From Marinimicrobium hydrolyticum (GTDB lineage Bacteria > Pseudomonadota > Gammaproteobacteria > Pseudomonadales > Cellvibrionaceae), in contig NZ_JAVDDU010000010.1 of assembly GCF_030848505.1 (NCBI RefSeq), positions 1 to 64,000 of the forward strand: a stretch of 64,000 bases of DNA, given 5' to 3'. Both the position numbers and the translations under genes were made by a program. Under the pieces are notes generated by a model. It had not been told where the DNA came from. It worked only from the letters and a program-made list of their open reading frames with translations, and did no database searches. How positions within the stretch are numbered: position 1 is the stretch's first letter; each line of letters opens with the position of its first letter. This document shows positions 18,600-27,287 of this stretch, in pieces.

Positions 18600-19289
18600 A
18601 TGAATCAAGTCAAAAAAGCCAATTACCACCACGGCAATTTACGTCAGGCACTGCTGGAAACGGCGCTGGAGGCACTGGCCTCGGAGAGTCTGGACAAGTT
18701 GAGCCTGCGCGGCCTGGCCAAAACCCTGGGAGTCACCCCAACGGCGGTTTATGGGCATTTTTCCGATAAAACCGCGTTGCTTATGGAGTTGCGCACCCTG
18801 GGCTTTGCTCAACTTAGCGACACCATGGCGGAGTCCCTTGAGGCACTACCTGCCAACAGCCGAGCAGAAGACAAAGTGAAGGCGCTGGGCCATGCCTATA
18901 TGCATTTCGCCCTGGAAAAACCCCACCTGTTCGACACTCTATTTTCATGGAACCCCGATTTCGAACGAATCACCCCGGAGTGTATCGAGGCAGGCGTGTG
19001 CAGCGAATCAATGCTGCGCGACACTCTGATTGAGCTGATTCGTGAGCAAGGCGCCGAGGCTACGGAATATCAAGCATCCGTGGCATCTTTTAGCGCCTGG
19101 TCCCTGGTCCATGGCATCAGTACGTTGCTCAAGACCGGCAGCGTGGAAGGCGCCATCTACTGCGACAACTGGCCCGAGACCTTCTCTTCCCGCCATCCTG
19201 AAAGCCAAGCCCGCGTAATTGACCACCTTTTGACCATTGAGATCGAGGGCCTGAAGGTCGCCGTGACCAAGTGTCAGGAAGCCGACTGA
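18600..19289 (+). CDS. TetR/AcrR-family transcriptional regulator
   Basis: A 229-residue regulator. The N-terminal helix-turn-helix lies at about residues 10-57 (LSLRGLAKTLGVTPTAVYGHFSDK); the start YHHGNLRQALLETAL is typical of the WHG-type TetR subgroup. The C-terminal ligand-binding part is all-helical (WSLVHGISTLLKTG). TetR proteins usually repress their own gene and neighbouring transport genes until a ligand binds. It lies 400 bp downstream of the beta-barrel gene, same strand, so control of the pump/LolA/barrel genes is plausible but not shown by sequence. Confidence 0.88.
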   Translation: MNQVKKANYHHGNLRQALLETALEALASESLDKLSLRGLAKTLGVTPTAVYGHFSDKTALLMELRTLGFAQLSDTMAESLEALPANSRAEDKVKALGHAYMHFALEKPHLFDTLFSWNPDFERITPECIEAGVCSESMLRDTLIELIREQGAEATEYQASVASFSAWSLVHGISTLLKTGSVEGAIYCDNWPETFSSRHPESQARVIDHLLTIEIEGLKVAVTKCQEAD

Positions 19290-19373
19290 GCCTTAAACAA
19301 CAAGCGGGTTCCGTCCAAGCGTCAAGCCGCGTATCATTAGCCTTTCTGTTTTTTGCACATTCAAGGAGCGCCA

Positions 19374-19868
19374 ATGATTACGCTGCATACCAACATGGGT
19401 GACATCACCCTAGAGTTAAACCACGAAAAAGCCCCCAAGACCGCCGCTAATTTCAAACAGTACGCCGAAGACGGTTTTTTTGACGGTACGATTTTTCACC
19501 GTGTGATCAGCAATTTTATGATCCAGGGCGGTGGCTTCACCGAAGACATGCAACAAAAAGAAACCCGCGACCCCATTGAAAACGAAGCGGACAACGGCCT
19601 GAACAACGCCGTGGGTAGTGTGGCTATGGCCCGCACCAATGATCCCCACAGTGCCTCTTCCCAGTTTTTTATCAATGTGCAGGACAATGGCTTTCTGAAT
19701 CACAGCAATAAAACCCCTCAGGGTTGGGGCTACTGCGTGTTTGCCAAAGTCACCGATGGCATGGATGTGGTCAATAAAATTAAAAACGTGAAAACCGGCA
19801 GCAAAGGCGGCCACCAGGACGTACCGGTGGAGCCGGTGGTCATTGAACGCGTAACCGTTAACGAATAA
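19374..19868 (+). CDS. ppiB: Cytoplasmic peptidyl-prolyl isomerase B
   Basis: A 164-residue cyclophilin catalysing cis-trans isomerisation of prolyl bonds, with no signal peptide. The motifs [18 protein letters not shown] and [12 protein letters not shown] are intact (catalytic Arg in FHRV). I choose the ATG at 19374 ([10 protein letters not shown]) because AAGGAG lies just upstream and family members start there; the frame is open to 19353. lpxH follows after 12 nt, the same ppiB-lpxH pair as in many Gammaproteobacteria. Confidence 0.95.
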   Translation: MITLHTNMGDITLELNHEKAPKTAANFKQYAEDGFFDGTIFHRVISNFMIQGGGFTEDMQQKETRDPIENEADNGLNNAVGSVAMARTNDPHSASSQFFINVQDNGFLNHSNKTPQGWGYCVFAKVTDGMDVVNKIKNVKTGSKGGHQDVPVEPVVIERVTVNE

Positions 19869-19880
19869 AAACGGCCCACT

Positions 19881-20615
19881 ATGACAACTCTTTTTATCTC
19901 TGACCTGCATCTGCACGAATCCAGACCGCACATCACCGAGGGATTTCAGCGTTTTCTGCGTGAACAAGCGCAGAGCGCCGAAGCCCTGTACATTCTCGGT
20001 GATTTTTTTGACGCCTGGGTCGGTGACGATGACGACAGTCCCCTAGCCTTGGAAACCGCGGCAGATTTACGCCAGCTTTCCGATCAGGGGGTGGGTATTT
20101 ATTTGATGCATGGCAATCGGGATTTTTTGCTCGGCGGAGATTTTGCCAGCGCCGCCGGTGCCAAGCTGATTGATGATCCGACTACCATCCAACTGGGTGA
20201 TCGCCGGGCATTGCTTATGCACGGCGATAGTTTGTGTACGCGCGATGTGGAGTACATGGCGTTTCGTGCTCAAATGCGCTCACCACAGTGGCAGGCTCAG
20301 GCGCTGGCGCAACCTCTGGCGGCGCGCCGACAGTTAGCCACTGAGCTGCGCAATCACAGTAAGTCGATGACCAGCATGAAAGCGGAAGACATTATGGATG
20401 TGACGCCTGAAGAGGTGGTTCGGGTTATGGAGGAGGCGAACGTCGATTTGCTGATTCACGGCCATACTCACAGGCCCGACCGTCACCAACTGACGGTGAA
20501 CGATAAGCCTGCCGAGCGTATTGTGCTGGGTGACTGGCACGACCACGGTTGGTGTGTGCGTGCAGAAGGGTCGGAGCTGTCGTTGGAGTCTTGGCCACTG
20601 AAAACTGAAAGCTGA
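19881..20615 (+). CDS. lpxH: UDP-2,3-diacylglucosamine diphosphatase
   Basis: A 244-residue metallophosphoesterase of lipid A synthesis that cleaves UDP-2,3-diacylglucosamine to lipid X and UMP at the inner membrane surface. Metal-binding motifs are clear: FISDLHLHESRP, GDFFDAWVGDDD, HGNRDF and HGHTHRPD. It follows ppiB by 12 nt. The last codons and the stop lie inside a tandem heptamer CTGAAAG, so the C-terminal residues vary with repeat number, but a stop is met quickly in each frame. Confidence 0.95.
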   Translation: MTTLFISDLHLHESRPHITEGFQRFLREQAQSAEALYILGDFFDAWVGDDDDSPLALETAADLRQLSDQGVGIYLMHGNRDFLLGGDFASAAGAKLIDDPTTIQLGDRRALLMHGDSLCTRDVEYMAFRAQMRSPQWQAQALAQPLAARRQLATELRNHSKSMTSMKAEDIMDVTPEEVVRVMEEANVDLLIHGHTHRPDRHQLTVNDKPAERIVLGDWHDHGWCVRAEGSELSLESWPLKTES

Positions 20616-20646
20616 AAGCTGAAAGCTGAAAGCTGAAAGCTGAAAG
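20598..20646 (+). repeat. Heptamer microsatellite over the lpxH stop
   Basis: Seven consecutive 7-bp units, the first CTGAAAA and six CTGAAAG. The lpxH TGA stop lies in the third unit. Because each unit contains TGA and 7 is not a multiple of 3, any frame meets a stop within the tract. Confidence 0.95.
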
Positions 20647-20666
20647 AGTATTCGGAAATTGCGGGC

Positions 20667-20771
20667 AGGAAAGAATCCCCCGCGTTTTGAGACACGCTGT
20701 ATATACTTCCCTGTACGCTCCGCGTCGGCGTCCTGCCTCCGAGGGTCTCAAAACGCGGGGGATTCTTTCCT
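20667..20771. repeat. Modular hairpin element A
   Basis: A perfect 27-bp inverted repeat: arms 20667-20693 (begins AGGAAAGAATCCCCC) and 20745-20771, around a 51-nt loop. It lies between the convergent genes lpxH and pepN. The loop begins ACGCTGTATATAC and ends CTGCCTCCGAGG, as in element B at 27098-27254. It could act as a two-way terminator but has no T-tract. Confidence 0.9.
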
Positions 20772-20813
20772 TTAGCTCTGAAAGTACATCCTGTTCTACG
20801 AGTTGTGTGGCCT

Positions 20814-20884
20814 ATGGATTCCCGCTTTCTCGGGAATGACCCGATTTCCCATGTAACGTCATCCCCGCGAAAGCGGGGATCCAG
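20814..20884. repeat. REP-like palindrome pair
   Basis: An ATGGATTCCCGC..CGGGAATGAC copy at about 20814-20840 and a CGTCATCCCCGCG..GGGGATCCAG copy at about 20857-20884, in opposite order, between hairpin element A and the end of pepN. Confidence 0.85.
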
Positions 20885-20911
20885 TTCTTGAGCCATAGCC
20901 GGTTTCTTCAG

Positions 20912-23584
20912 CTACGCAAGGCTTTTACTGGCCACTTCGTACACATCTTTGGAGATTTTGGGTTCCGCCAAAATACGTTCCAGTTGGGCGCGCATTTGCT
21001 CGCTACGCTCACCCGGGTATCGGCGCCAGCGTGTTAATGGCGTTAGTAACCGCGCCGCAATTTGCGGGTTTTCCGCATTCAAGCGCAGCACATGGTTGCC
21101 GAGAAGTTCATACCCTTCGCCAGACGTGGCATGAAAGTTAATCGCGTTACCGTTAGAGAACGCGGCCACCAGGGCGCGAATTTTGTTCGGATTCAATGGG
21201 TCAAACGCTGGGTGTGATTCCAGGGCCCGCACTCGTTCCATAGTGCCCGGCAGTGGGCAGGTTGCCTGTACCCGGAGCCATTGATCCACCACCAAAGATT
21301 CACCCTGCCAACGCTGATAGAAGTCATTAAGAACATCTTCTTTGCGCTCGGCGGCTGCATGGGCGGGGCTATTCACGATTTGCGTGAGGGCCGATAGGCG
21401 GTCTGTCATATTACTGGACTGATGATACTGTTGTTCACACAAAGCCACGACGCCAGGGCCTTGTCTCAACATCAGATACTCAAGCGCCAGGTTAGCCAAC
21501 GAGCGCTGAGCAATGGCTTGGGCACTGACTTCGTAAGCGACGCTGTAATCGTGGTCTGCGTAAACGCTTCGGAACTCCGCTTCCAACTCGAGAGCCAACG
21601 CATGGCGCACAGCTTGTCGGCTGTGGTGAATCGCCTCCACCTCAATCTGTTCCATCTGTTCACTGATGTACGCCTCCGAGGGCAGCGTCAGCATGAGTGC
21701 AACCATGGCCTTGTCCAAGTGCTCGTCGTTCAGCAGTGTTCGGTAGGCTTCGATGAGCCGGGCATCAACTTTGACTTGAGTCAGGTCTTCGCCACTCAGG
21801 TACGCGGCCATAAAGTCTTCAATAACTCTCCGGGCCAACTGCTGACTGGCATCCCAGCGGCAAAAGCCATCGCTGTCCAGGCTCATGAGTTGCGTCAAAT
21901 TATCGCGGGAATAATCGTACTGCAGTTTTACCGGCGCGGAAAAATCGCGCAGCAGCGCTGGCACAGGTTGCTCGTGAATGCCTTCAAACGTAAACGTTTG
22001 CTCTTCTTCGGTCACCTCTAACACCCGGTGCGTACTGGAGGAGTCACCGCCCTCCCCTTGAAGCAACAGCGGTAGCGGCCCGGCGGCGCCGAGCAATCCC
22101 ATCGCCACGGGAATATGAAACGGCTGTTTACGTCCACACTCGGGCGTTGGGCGACAGCTTTGTCTAATCGTTAAGTGGTACTCATCTTGTTCAGCATCGT
22201 AGGAGTCAGACACCTCAAGCAGTGGCGTTCCGGCTTGGGAGTACCAGCGTTTGAACTGCGTGAAATCACGCCCTGACACTTCTTCCATCGCGGCAACGAA
22301 ATCTTCAGTGGTCACGGCTTGGCCGTCGTGTCGGTCGAAATACAAATCCGTGCCCTTACGGAACAACTCAGGGCCAAGCAGATTCGCCAGCATGCGCACC
22401 ACTTCGCTGCCTTTTTCATAGATGGTCAAGGTGTAGAAGTTACTGATTTCGATGTAGGAGTCTGGCCGAACTGGGTGGGCCATCGGCCCAGCGTCTTCCG
22501 CAAACTGAGCGGTGCGCAACATGCTTACGTCTTCGACACGTTTGACCGTCGGCGAACCCATGTCGGCGGAGAACATGGAGTCACGGTATACCGTAAAGCC
22601 CTCTTTAAGGCTTAGCTGAAACCAGTCACGACAAGTTACCCGGTTACCTGACCAGTTGTGAAAGTACTCGTGGGCTACAACGGCTTCCACGCGTTGGAAA
22701 CCCGTGTCCGTGGTGGTTTCCGGCTTGGCCAATACACACGCCGTGTTGAAAATATTCAGGCCTTTGTTTTCCATGGCGCCCATATTGAAGTCGTCCACCG
22801 CTACGATCATAAAGATATCCAGATCGTATTCCCGCCCGTAACGCTCTTCATCCCAGCGCATGGCGTGTTTTAGCGACTCCATGGCGTGCCCGCACTTGTC
22901 CAGGTCTTTCTCTTCCACATAGATCTTCAATGTCACCTCCCTGCCGGAGCGGGTGGTGAAGTGATCTGTAATGTGCTGCAAGTCGCCAGCGACCAGCGCA
23001 AACAAGTAAGCGGGTTTCTTATGAGGATCGTGCCAGGTGGCAAAGTGGCGGCCGTGTTCTAAATCGCCCTCTTCCAACAAGTTGCCATTGGAGAGCAGCA
23101 AGGGGCAGCGGGTTTTGTCTGCCACGATGGTCGTGGTGAATTCACTCATGACGTCCGGGCGATCCAGATACCAGGTGATTTTCCGGAAACCTTCTGCTTC
23201 GCATTGCGTGCAGTAAATCGTGCGGGATTTGTATAAACCTTCCAGGGACTTGTTAAGCTGAGGTTTAATTTCTCCCAGCGTTTGCAAGCGAAATTCCTCA
23301 GGCGGATTGATGAGTACAAGACTCTCTTCATCGACTCGAAATTCGTGGGATTCCAGCGGCCGCCCGTCTATGGCCACTGAGATCAAATGCATATCTGAAC
23401 CGTTGAGCGCCAGTTCAGGGACAGGTTGATCCGCGCTGGGGTTACGGCGCAGCGCCAAGTCAGCCGAGACTTGTGTCACCTCGTCTCCAATGTCCACTCG
23501 AAGATCCGTGCGATCGATCAAGTAGTCGGGTGCGCGGTAATCTTTGAGTTGAATGGCATTGGGTTGCGCATCTCGTGCGGACAT
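20912..23584 (-). CDS. pepN: Aminopeptidase N (M1 family)
   Basis: An 890-residue cytosolic zinc aminopeptidase that removes N-terminal residues from peptides. The exopeptidase motif GAMEN and the zinc site HEYFHNW with the downstream Glu (LKEGFTVYRD) are intact. Length and C-terminal helical domain match gammaproteobacterial PepN. The ATG at 23584 is preceded by AGGAAGG. The DUF1315 gene lies 50 bp upstream in the same direction, so they are probably co-transcribed. Confidence 0.96.
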   Translation of the reverse strand: MSARDAQPNAIQLKDYRAPDYLIDRTDLRVDIGDEVTQVSADLALRRNPSADQPVPELALNGSDMHLISVAIDGRPLESHEFRVDEESLVLINPPEEFRLQTLGEIKPQLNKSLEGLYKSRTIYCTQCEAEGFRKITWYLDRPDVMSEFTTTIVADKTRCPLLLSNGNLLEEGDLEHGRHFATWHDPHKKPAYLFALVAGDLQHITDHFTTRSGREVTLKIYVEEKDLDKCGHAMESLKHAMRWDEERYGREYDLDIFMIVAVDDFNMGAMENKGLNIFNTACVLAKPETTTDTGFQRVEAVVAHEYFHNWSGNRVTCRDWFQLSLKEGFTVYRDSMFSADMGSPTVKRVEDVSMLRTAQFAEDAGPMAHPVRPDSYIEISNFYTLTIYEKGSEVVRMLANLLGPELFRKGTDLYFDRHDGQAVTTEDFVAAMEEVSGRDFTQFKRWYSQAGTPLLEVSDSYDAEQDEYHLTIRQSCRPTPECGRKQPFHIPVAMGLLGAAGPLPLLLQGEGGDSSSTHRVLEVTEEEQTFTFEGIHEQPVPALLRDFSAPVKLQYDYSRDNLTQLMSLDSDGFCRWDASQQLARRVIEDFMAAYLSGEDLTQVKVDARLIEAYRTLLNDEHLDKAMVALMLTLPSEAYISEQMEQIEVEAIHHSRQAVRHALALELEAEFRSVYADHDYSVAYEVSAQAIAQRSLANLALEYLMLRQGPGVVALCEQQYHQSSNMTDRLSALTQIVNSPAHAAAERKEDVLNDFYQRWQGESLVVDQWLRVQATCPLPGTMERVRALESHPAFDPLNPNKIRALVAAFSNGNAINFHATSGEGYELLGNHVLRLNAENPQIAARLLTPLTRWRRYPGERSEQMRAQLERILAEPKISKDVYEVASKSLA

Positions 23585-23634
23585 AAGGGGCCTTCCTTTT
23601 GTGAATCAGAGGTGACACGTACAAAGCCGGTGGT

Positions 23635-23889
23635 TCAGCGCCACTTCAGTGGCGCTTCGGCATCGGTTTCTTCAGTTGCGCAAGCGCCGCCAGGTTTGGG
23701 CGGAATGTATCCGGTGCGTTCTTCCGGCGGCAGATTTTTTTGCTCGAAGACGATAATGGCTTCCATGCAAAGCTGCCGCTGTTCTGCGCTGAGGTTATTG
23801 CCGTCTGGCCATTTCCCCAACTCTACCGCGCGCTTGAGGCGCTGGTAAATATCCGGTGTCACTGACGACAATAACTCTTGATAATTCAT
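23635..23889 (-). CDS. DUF1315 family protein (YeaC-like)
   Basis: An 84-residue small cytoplasmic protein of unknown function. The signature MNYQELLSSVTPDIYQRLKR, with ELGKWPDG and PPEERTGYIPPKP further on, matches DUF1315/YeaC proteins common in Gammaproteobacteria. It lies 50 bp upstream of pepN, a frequent association. There is no catalytic motif. Confidence 0.85.
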   Translation of the reverse strand: MNYQELLSSVTPDIYQRLKRAVELGKWPDGNNLSAEQRQLCMEAIIVFEQKNLPPEERTGYIPPKPGGACATEETDAEAPLKWR

Positions 23890-23960
23890 GTTTGCACTCT
23901 TTTCACGATTGGACGTTTTACTGGGAAGAAAAGGATGCCCTTACCTCTTTTCTCTAAAGT

Positions 23961-24190
23961 CCGTCATTCCCGCGAATGCGGGAATCCATAGACTGCGTGG
24001 CGCAAAACAGCCTTTAACGCTGGATCCCCGCCTTCGCGGGGATGACGATGCATCAATGGCGAGGATTCCAAACACAAAGACGCCTTCAACCTCTACCGAA
24101 AATCCGTCATTCCCGCGAAAGCGGGAATCCATAGACTGCGCGGCGCAAAACAGCCTTTAACGCTGGATCCCCGCTTTCGCGGGGATGACG
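23961..24190. repeat. REP-like tandem duplication (143-bp period)
   Basis: The gene-free stretch 23890-24286 holds two nearly identical units starting CCGTCATTCCCGCG at 23961 and 24104. Each has a GTCATTCCCGCG palindrome, the linker AGACTGCG..GGCGCAAAACAGCC and a CTGGATCCCCGC palindrome. About 60 bp between the units is unique. Nothing else is apparent before the rhomboid gene end. Confidence 0.87.
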
Positions 24191-24286
24191 AATAGGGAGG
24201 TACGTTGATTTCCTCGTCACCAAAAAATTCGTCTGCGATGTCCGCCTATAGGCATTTGACAACAAAGTTCGCAGTATAACAAAACA

Positions 24287-25135
24287 CTAACGCTTGCTGC
24301 CGAGTATTCCCCACGCCATTCCAGCCATAAGACCGCCTACATGGGCGCCGTTGGCTACTGAGCCTTGCATAAATTGGTCGATGATACCGGTCAGACCGAT
24401 GATGAGAAAAACCAGCATAAACCCGATGATGCCGGGCGGAACGGCCAGTACTGGGTGCGGAGCTTGGCGTTGGCGCATCCAGATGTAACCCACCAAGGCG
24501 TAAACCACGCCAGACATTCCACCGAATAGAGACGGCCCGCTCCAATAGTACTGAGCGATATTGGCCAATGTGCCGGTAATCAGCACAAACATTAAATACT
24601 GACGCCAACCTACGGCAACTTCGAGACGGCGGCCCAATTCCCAAAGCCAGAGTCCGTTGAATACGATGTGAAAAATACCGAAGTGCAAAAACGCCGGCGT
24701 GAACAACCGCCACAATTCGCCACTGCCGATGCCTTCAGCAACGGGGACGAACTCGGGGCCGGTCATGCGCAAGGTAAAATCCTGGAAGGTGAGCATGGGC
24801 ACCAACACTTCCGCCCAAGGTGTCATAACGGCCAGGGCACCCAATACACTCAGAGCCAGAAGCACCAACGTTAAAGGCGCTTGATTAGGGCTCGGGCCAA
24901 AGCGAATGAGCGGAGGTGATTGCCGACTTTGTTCTTGCGGCGCATCAAATTCACCGGAAAGCCAGCGTTCGGTCAGGCTCGCGACCGGTTCTGCCATTGC
25001 CGGGTCGTCGACCCAAAGCATTTGCCGATCACCTTCTTCGGTGATGCGGTGGACGAATCCCCTACTGCGCAGGAAACGGCTCAGACCTGATAAATCTTTC
25101 GAAATAGGCAGTTGTTTGACTGGAGTCCAACTCAC
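24287..25135 (-). CDS. glpG: GlpG-type rhomboid protease
   Basis: A 282-residue intramembrane serine protease. Residues about 1-65 form the small cytoplasmic domain (SKDLSGLSRFLRSRGF). Six transmembrane helices follow. The catalytic Ser is in GGMSGVVYALVG and the catalytic His in NGAHVGGLMAGM; the oxyanion-side motif HIVFNGLWLWELGRRLE is also present. The start is GTG at 25135 with a weak GAGAG site. In E. coli glpG sits with glpE/glpR; here the upstream gene is a phosphoesterase 27 bp away. Confidence 0.93.
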   Translation of the reverse strand: MSWTPVKQLPISKDLSGLSRFLRSRGFVHRITEEGDRQMLWVDDPAMAEPVASLTERWLSGEFDAPQEQSRQSPPLIRFGPSPNQAPLTLVLLALSVLGALAVMTPWAEVLVPMLTFQDFTLRMTGPEFVPVAEGIGSGELWRLFTPAFLHFGIFHIVFNGLWLWELGRRLEVAVGWRQYLMFVLITGTLANIAQYYWSGPSLFGGMSGVVYALVGYIWMRQRQAPHPVLAVPPGIIGFMLVFLIIGLTGIIDQFMQGSVANGAHVGGLMAGMAWGILGSKR

Positions 25136-25162
25136 AGGCGCTCTCGTGTTTGATAAAAAAGA

Positions 25163-26122
25163 TCAAGGATCTACGTAGATCCAGACAAATTTCTCTTCGC
25201 GCAGTTGCGCTTCGCCATCGAACCGGTAAGCCACCAGGCGCCCGAATTTTACGGCACTGTAATCCAGGCATGCGATGTTGGGCGCTATGGGTTGCGGATG
25301 CCCTTTTAGCCAATAATGACCAACAAACAACGGCGGCTCGTCCGGCCCGTAGGTTACCATTTGTTCGCGATGCTCGGGGCTGATGCGGCTTTGTGCCACA
25401 CCGGGGGGTAACGGGTCGGGCTGAAACAACAGATCGCCATAGGTTTGCGCATCTGGCGCCCAGAACTTGGTGCGAAAGTTGTTCCGTTCATAGCCATCAC
25501 TGGACACAATACTCATGCCGTCCGGCAAGGGCAAATCCACACCGCTGGTCAGGCGCTGTTTGATGCGCCCTTCCAAGCTGTTGGGGTTGGCGGAGGCCTC
25601 AAGGAATTCTCGATTGATATAGCCTTCACCATAGCGCTGCCGATGCTGCTCAATCAGTTGCGCATCCCAGCAAGCATGTACCACTCGAAAGTTTTCGAAC
25701 TCCAAAAACAATGGCAGGCTCAAAAACCAGTCCAAGTAATCCTGCCATTCTTCCGTCGTATCACCAAACTGCTCTCGAGTTTCCGCCAACTGGCGCGCGT
25801 TGCGAGGGATGTGTGGACGAAGATAGTCACGCTCTGGGTCAGCGGACGGGGTGAAGTACGCAAGGGCATTAAATTCATGGTTACCCAGAACCATTTGCGC
25901 TTCCCCGGCCTCAACCATGGCGCGCACTAACCGAAGAGCTTCACGTATGTGGGGGCCGCGGTCAATAATGTCACCCAGGAAGACTACCTTGCGCTCTGGA
26001 TGTCGGTATACGCCTGCCTCCTCCTGGTAGCCCAGTTTTTCTAACAGGCGTTCCAAAGCAAAGCCGCAACCGTGCACGTCACCGATAATGTCATAGCCCT
26101 TTGGGGCCGAGCTCCGATCCAT
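25163..26122 (-). CDS. Calcineurin-like metallophosphoesterase
   Basis: A 319-residue phosphoesterase of the ApaH/PrpE-like group. Metal motifs in order: YDIIGDVHGCG, GDIIDRGPH, LGNHE, HACWD and FVGHYW. Such enzymes hydrolyse dinucleotide polyphosphates or protein phosphates; the substrate is not evident. I choose the ATG at 26122 (MDRSSAPKG) because the conserved core begins shortly after; an upstream GTG/ATG extension has no support. Only 2 nt separate it from the nadK stop, so it is translated from the nadK transcript. Confidence 0.85.
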   Translation of the reverse strand: MDRSSAPKGYDIIGDVHGCGFALERLLEKLGYQEEAGVYRHPERKVVFLGDIIDRGPHIREALRLVRAMVEAGEAQMVLGNHEFNALAYFTPSADPERDYLRPHIPRNARQLAETREQFGDTTEEWQDYLDWFLSLPLFLEFENFRVVHACWDAQLIEQHRQRYGEGYINREFLEASANPNSLEGRIKQRLTSGVDLPLPDGMSIVSSDGYERNNFRTKFWAPDAQTYGDLLFQPDPLPPGVAQSRISPEHREQMVTYGPDEPPLFVGHYWLKGHPQPIAPNIACLDYSAVKFGRLVAYRFDGEAQLREEKFVWIYVDP

Positions 26123-26124
26123 CA

Positions 26125-27021
26125 CTACTCCAACAAGTGACCACCCCACCCCAGTTTGGAGCGACAGCGTTCATAAAAGTTGTGACTGAGTGGATGAATC
26201 AGCTTCAAATGCTGAGGTTTCTTGCGGATCAGGACTTCGTCGCCTGGATGTGCCATGACATGAATTTGGCCATCAAAGGTCACTTGCGGGTTGGTACTGT
26301 TATGCTCACCCACGACCACTCGGATCAGGCTTTCACCGGTCACCACCATGGGCCGGCTGCTTAAGGTATGCGGGTTCATAGGCACCAGCCCGATGGCGTC
26401 CAGCTCTGGATGCAAAATGGGGCCGCCACCACTGAGCGCGTAGGCCGTTGAGCCGGTCGGCGTGGAGATAATGATGCCGTCGGAGCGCTGGCTGGTTACG
26501 AAATGACCATCGATGTAAATTTCAAATTCCAGCATGCGGATAAATTTGCCTGGGTGCAAAACCACATCGTTCAGCGCGTCACTGGCACCCATCAATTTGC
26601 CGCGCCGGTACACTTCTCCGGTCAATAGAAAACGCGGCTCTTCCACATACTTACCCGCCAGGACTTCACCGAGCTTGTCCTCAATGTCTTCGGGCACCAC
26701 GTCGGTGAGAAAACCCAATCGGCCGCGGTTGACGCCCAGCAAAGGCACATTATGATCCACTAATGCACGTGCACCACCGAGCATGCTGCCGTCACCGCCG
26801 ACGACAATGACCAGGTCACAGCTCTCGCCCAAAGCTTCAAGCGGGGCCAGGGCTTGCGCCGAAGCGCTGACTGCCGCATCCGCCAGAAGCTCTGCCGTGT
26901 CCTGCTCCAGGACGTATGCGATACTCTGGTCTTGCAGAAAACGAATGATCCGCCTTAAAGAGTAGGCGGCGCGCTCGTTGTCCAGTCGACCGACCAAGCC
27001 GATGGTGGAAAATACTGACAT
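26125..27021 (-). CDS. nadK: NAD kinase
   Basis: A 298-residue ATP-NAD kinase making NADP. The hallmark GGDGSMLGGAR is followed by the NE-type region and GSTAYALSGGGPI, both intact. The ATG at 27021 (MSVFSTIGLVG) fits the family start; the frame stays open into the upstream hairpin element B, which would add 79 repeat-derived residues and is rejected. Downstream, the phosphoesterase and glpG follow closely on the same strand, forming a probable three-gene unit. Confidence 0.95.
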   Translation of the reverse strand: MSVFSTIGLVGRLDNERAAYSLRRIIRFLQDQSIAYVLEQDTAELLADAAVSASAQALAPLEALGESCDLVIVVGGDGSMLGGARALVDHNVPLLGVNRGRLGFLTDVVPEDIEDKLGEVLAGKYVEEPRFLLTGEVYRRGKLMGASDALNDVVLHPGKFIRMLEFEIYIDGHFVTSQRSDGIIISTPTGSTAYALSGGGPILHPELDAIGLVPMNPHTLSSRPMVVTGESLIRVVVGEHNSTNPQVTFDGQIHVMAHPGDEVLIRKKPQHLKLIHPLSHNFYERCRSKLGWGGHLLE

Positions 27022-27097
27022 GAAGTGTTCCCGGCCTTTAAAGGTGTGTTTTGGGCGAGTATAACAGACGAAAACCCGGTGCCGGTCGAGGGAGCTC

Positions 27098-27254
27098 AGG
27101 AAAGGATGCCCTGGGTTTTGAGACACGCTGTAGATACGGCCCCTACGCGCTCCCGGCGCTTCGGGGCACTCCTCGCTTCCCTGCGAGTCGTCCATGTACG
27201 CTCCGCGTCGGCTTCCTGCCTCCGAGGGTCTCAAAACCCAGGGCATCCTTTCCT
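27098..27254. repeat. Modular hairpin element B
   Basis: A perfect 27-bp inverted repeat, arms 27098-27124 (begins AGGAAAGGATGCCC) and 27228-27254, with a 103-nt loop. The arm differs from element A at four positions, each matched by a compensating change in the partner arm. The loop contains a 56-nt module (27141-27196) absent from A and present in element E. It occupies the divergent region between nadK and the DUF1853 gene. Confidence 0.92.
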
Positions 27255-27287
27255 CCACCCACCTTAAACCTTAAGTAAAACGCTTTT

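Noticed and set aside
27022-27258. 79-residue N-terminal extension of NadK
   Set aside because: The extension is translated from hairpin element B; NAD kinases begin at the MSVFSTIG position.
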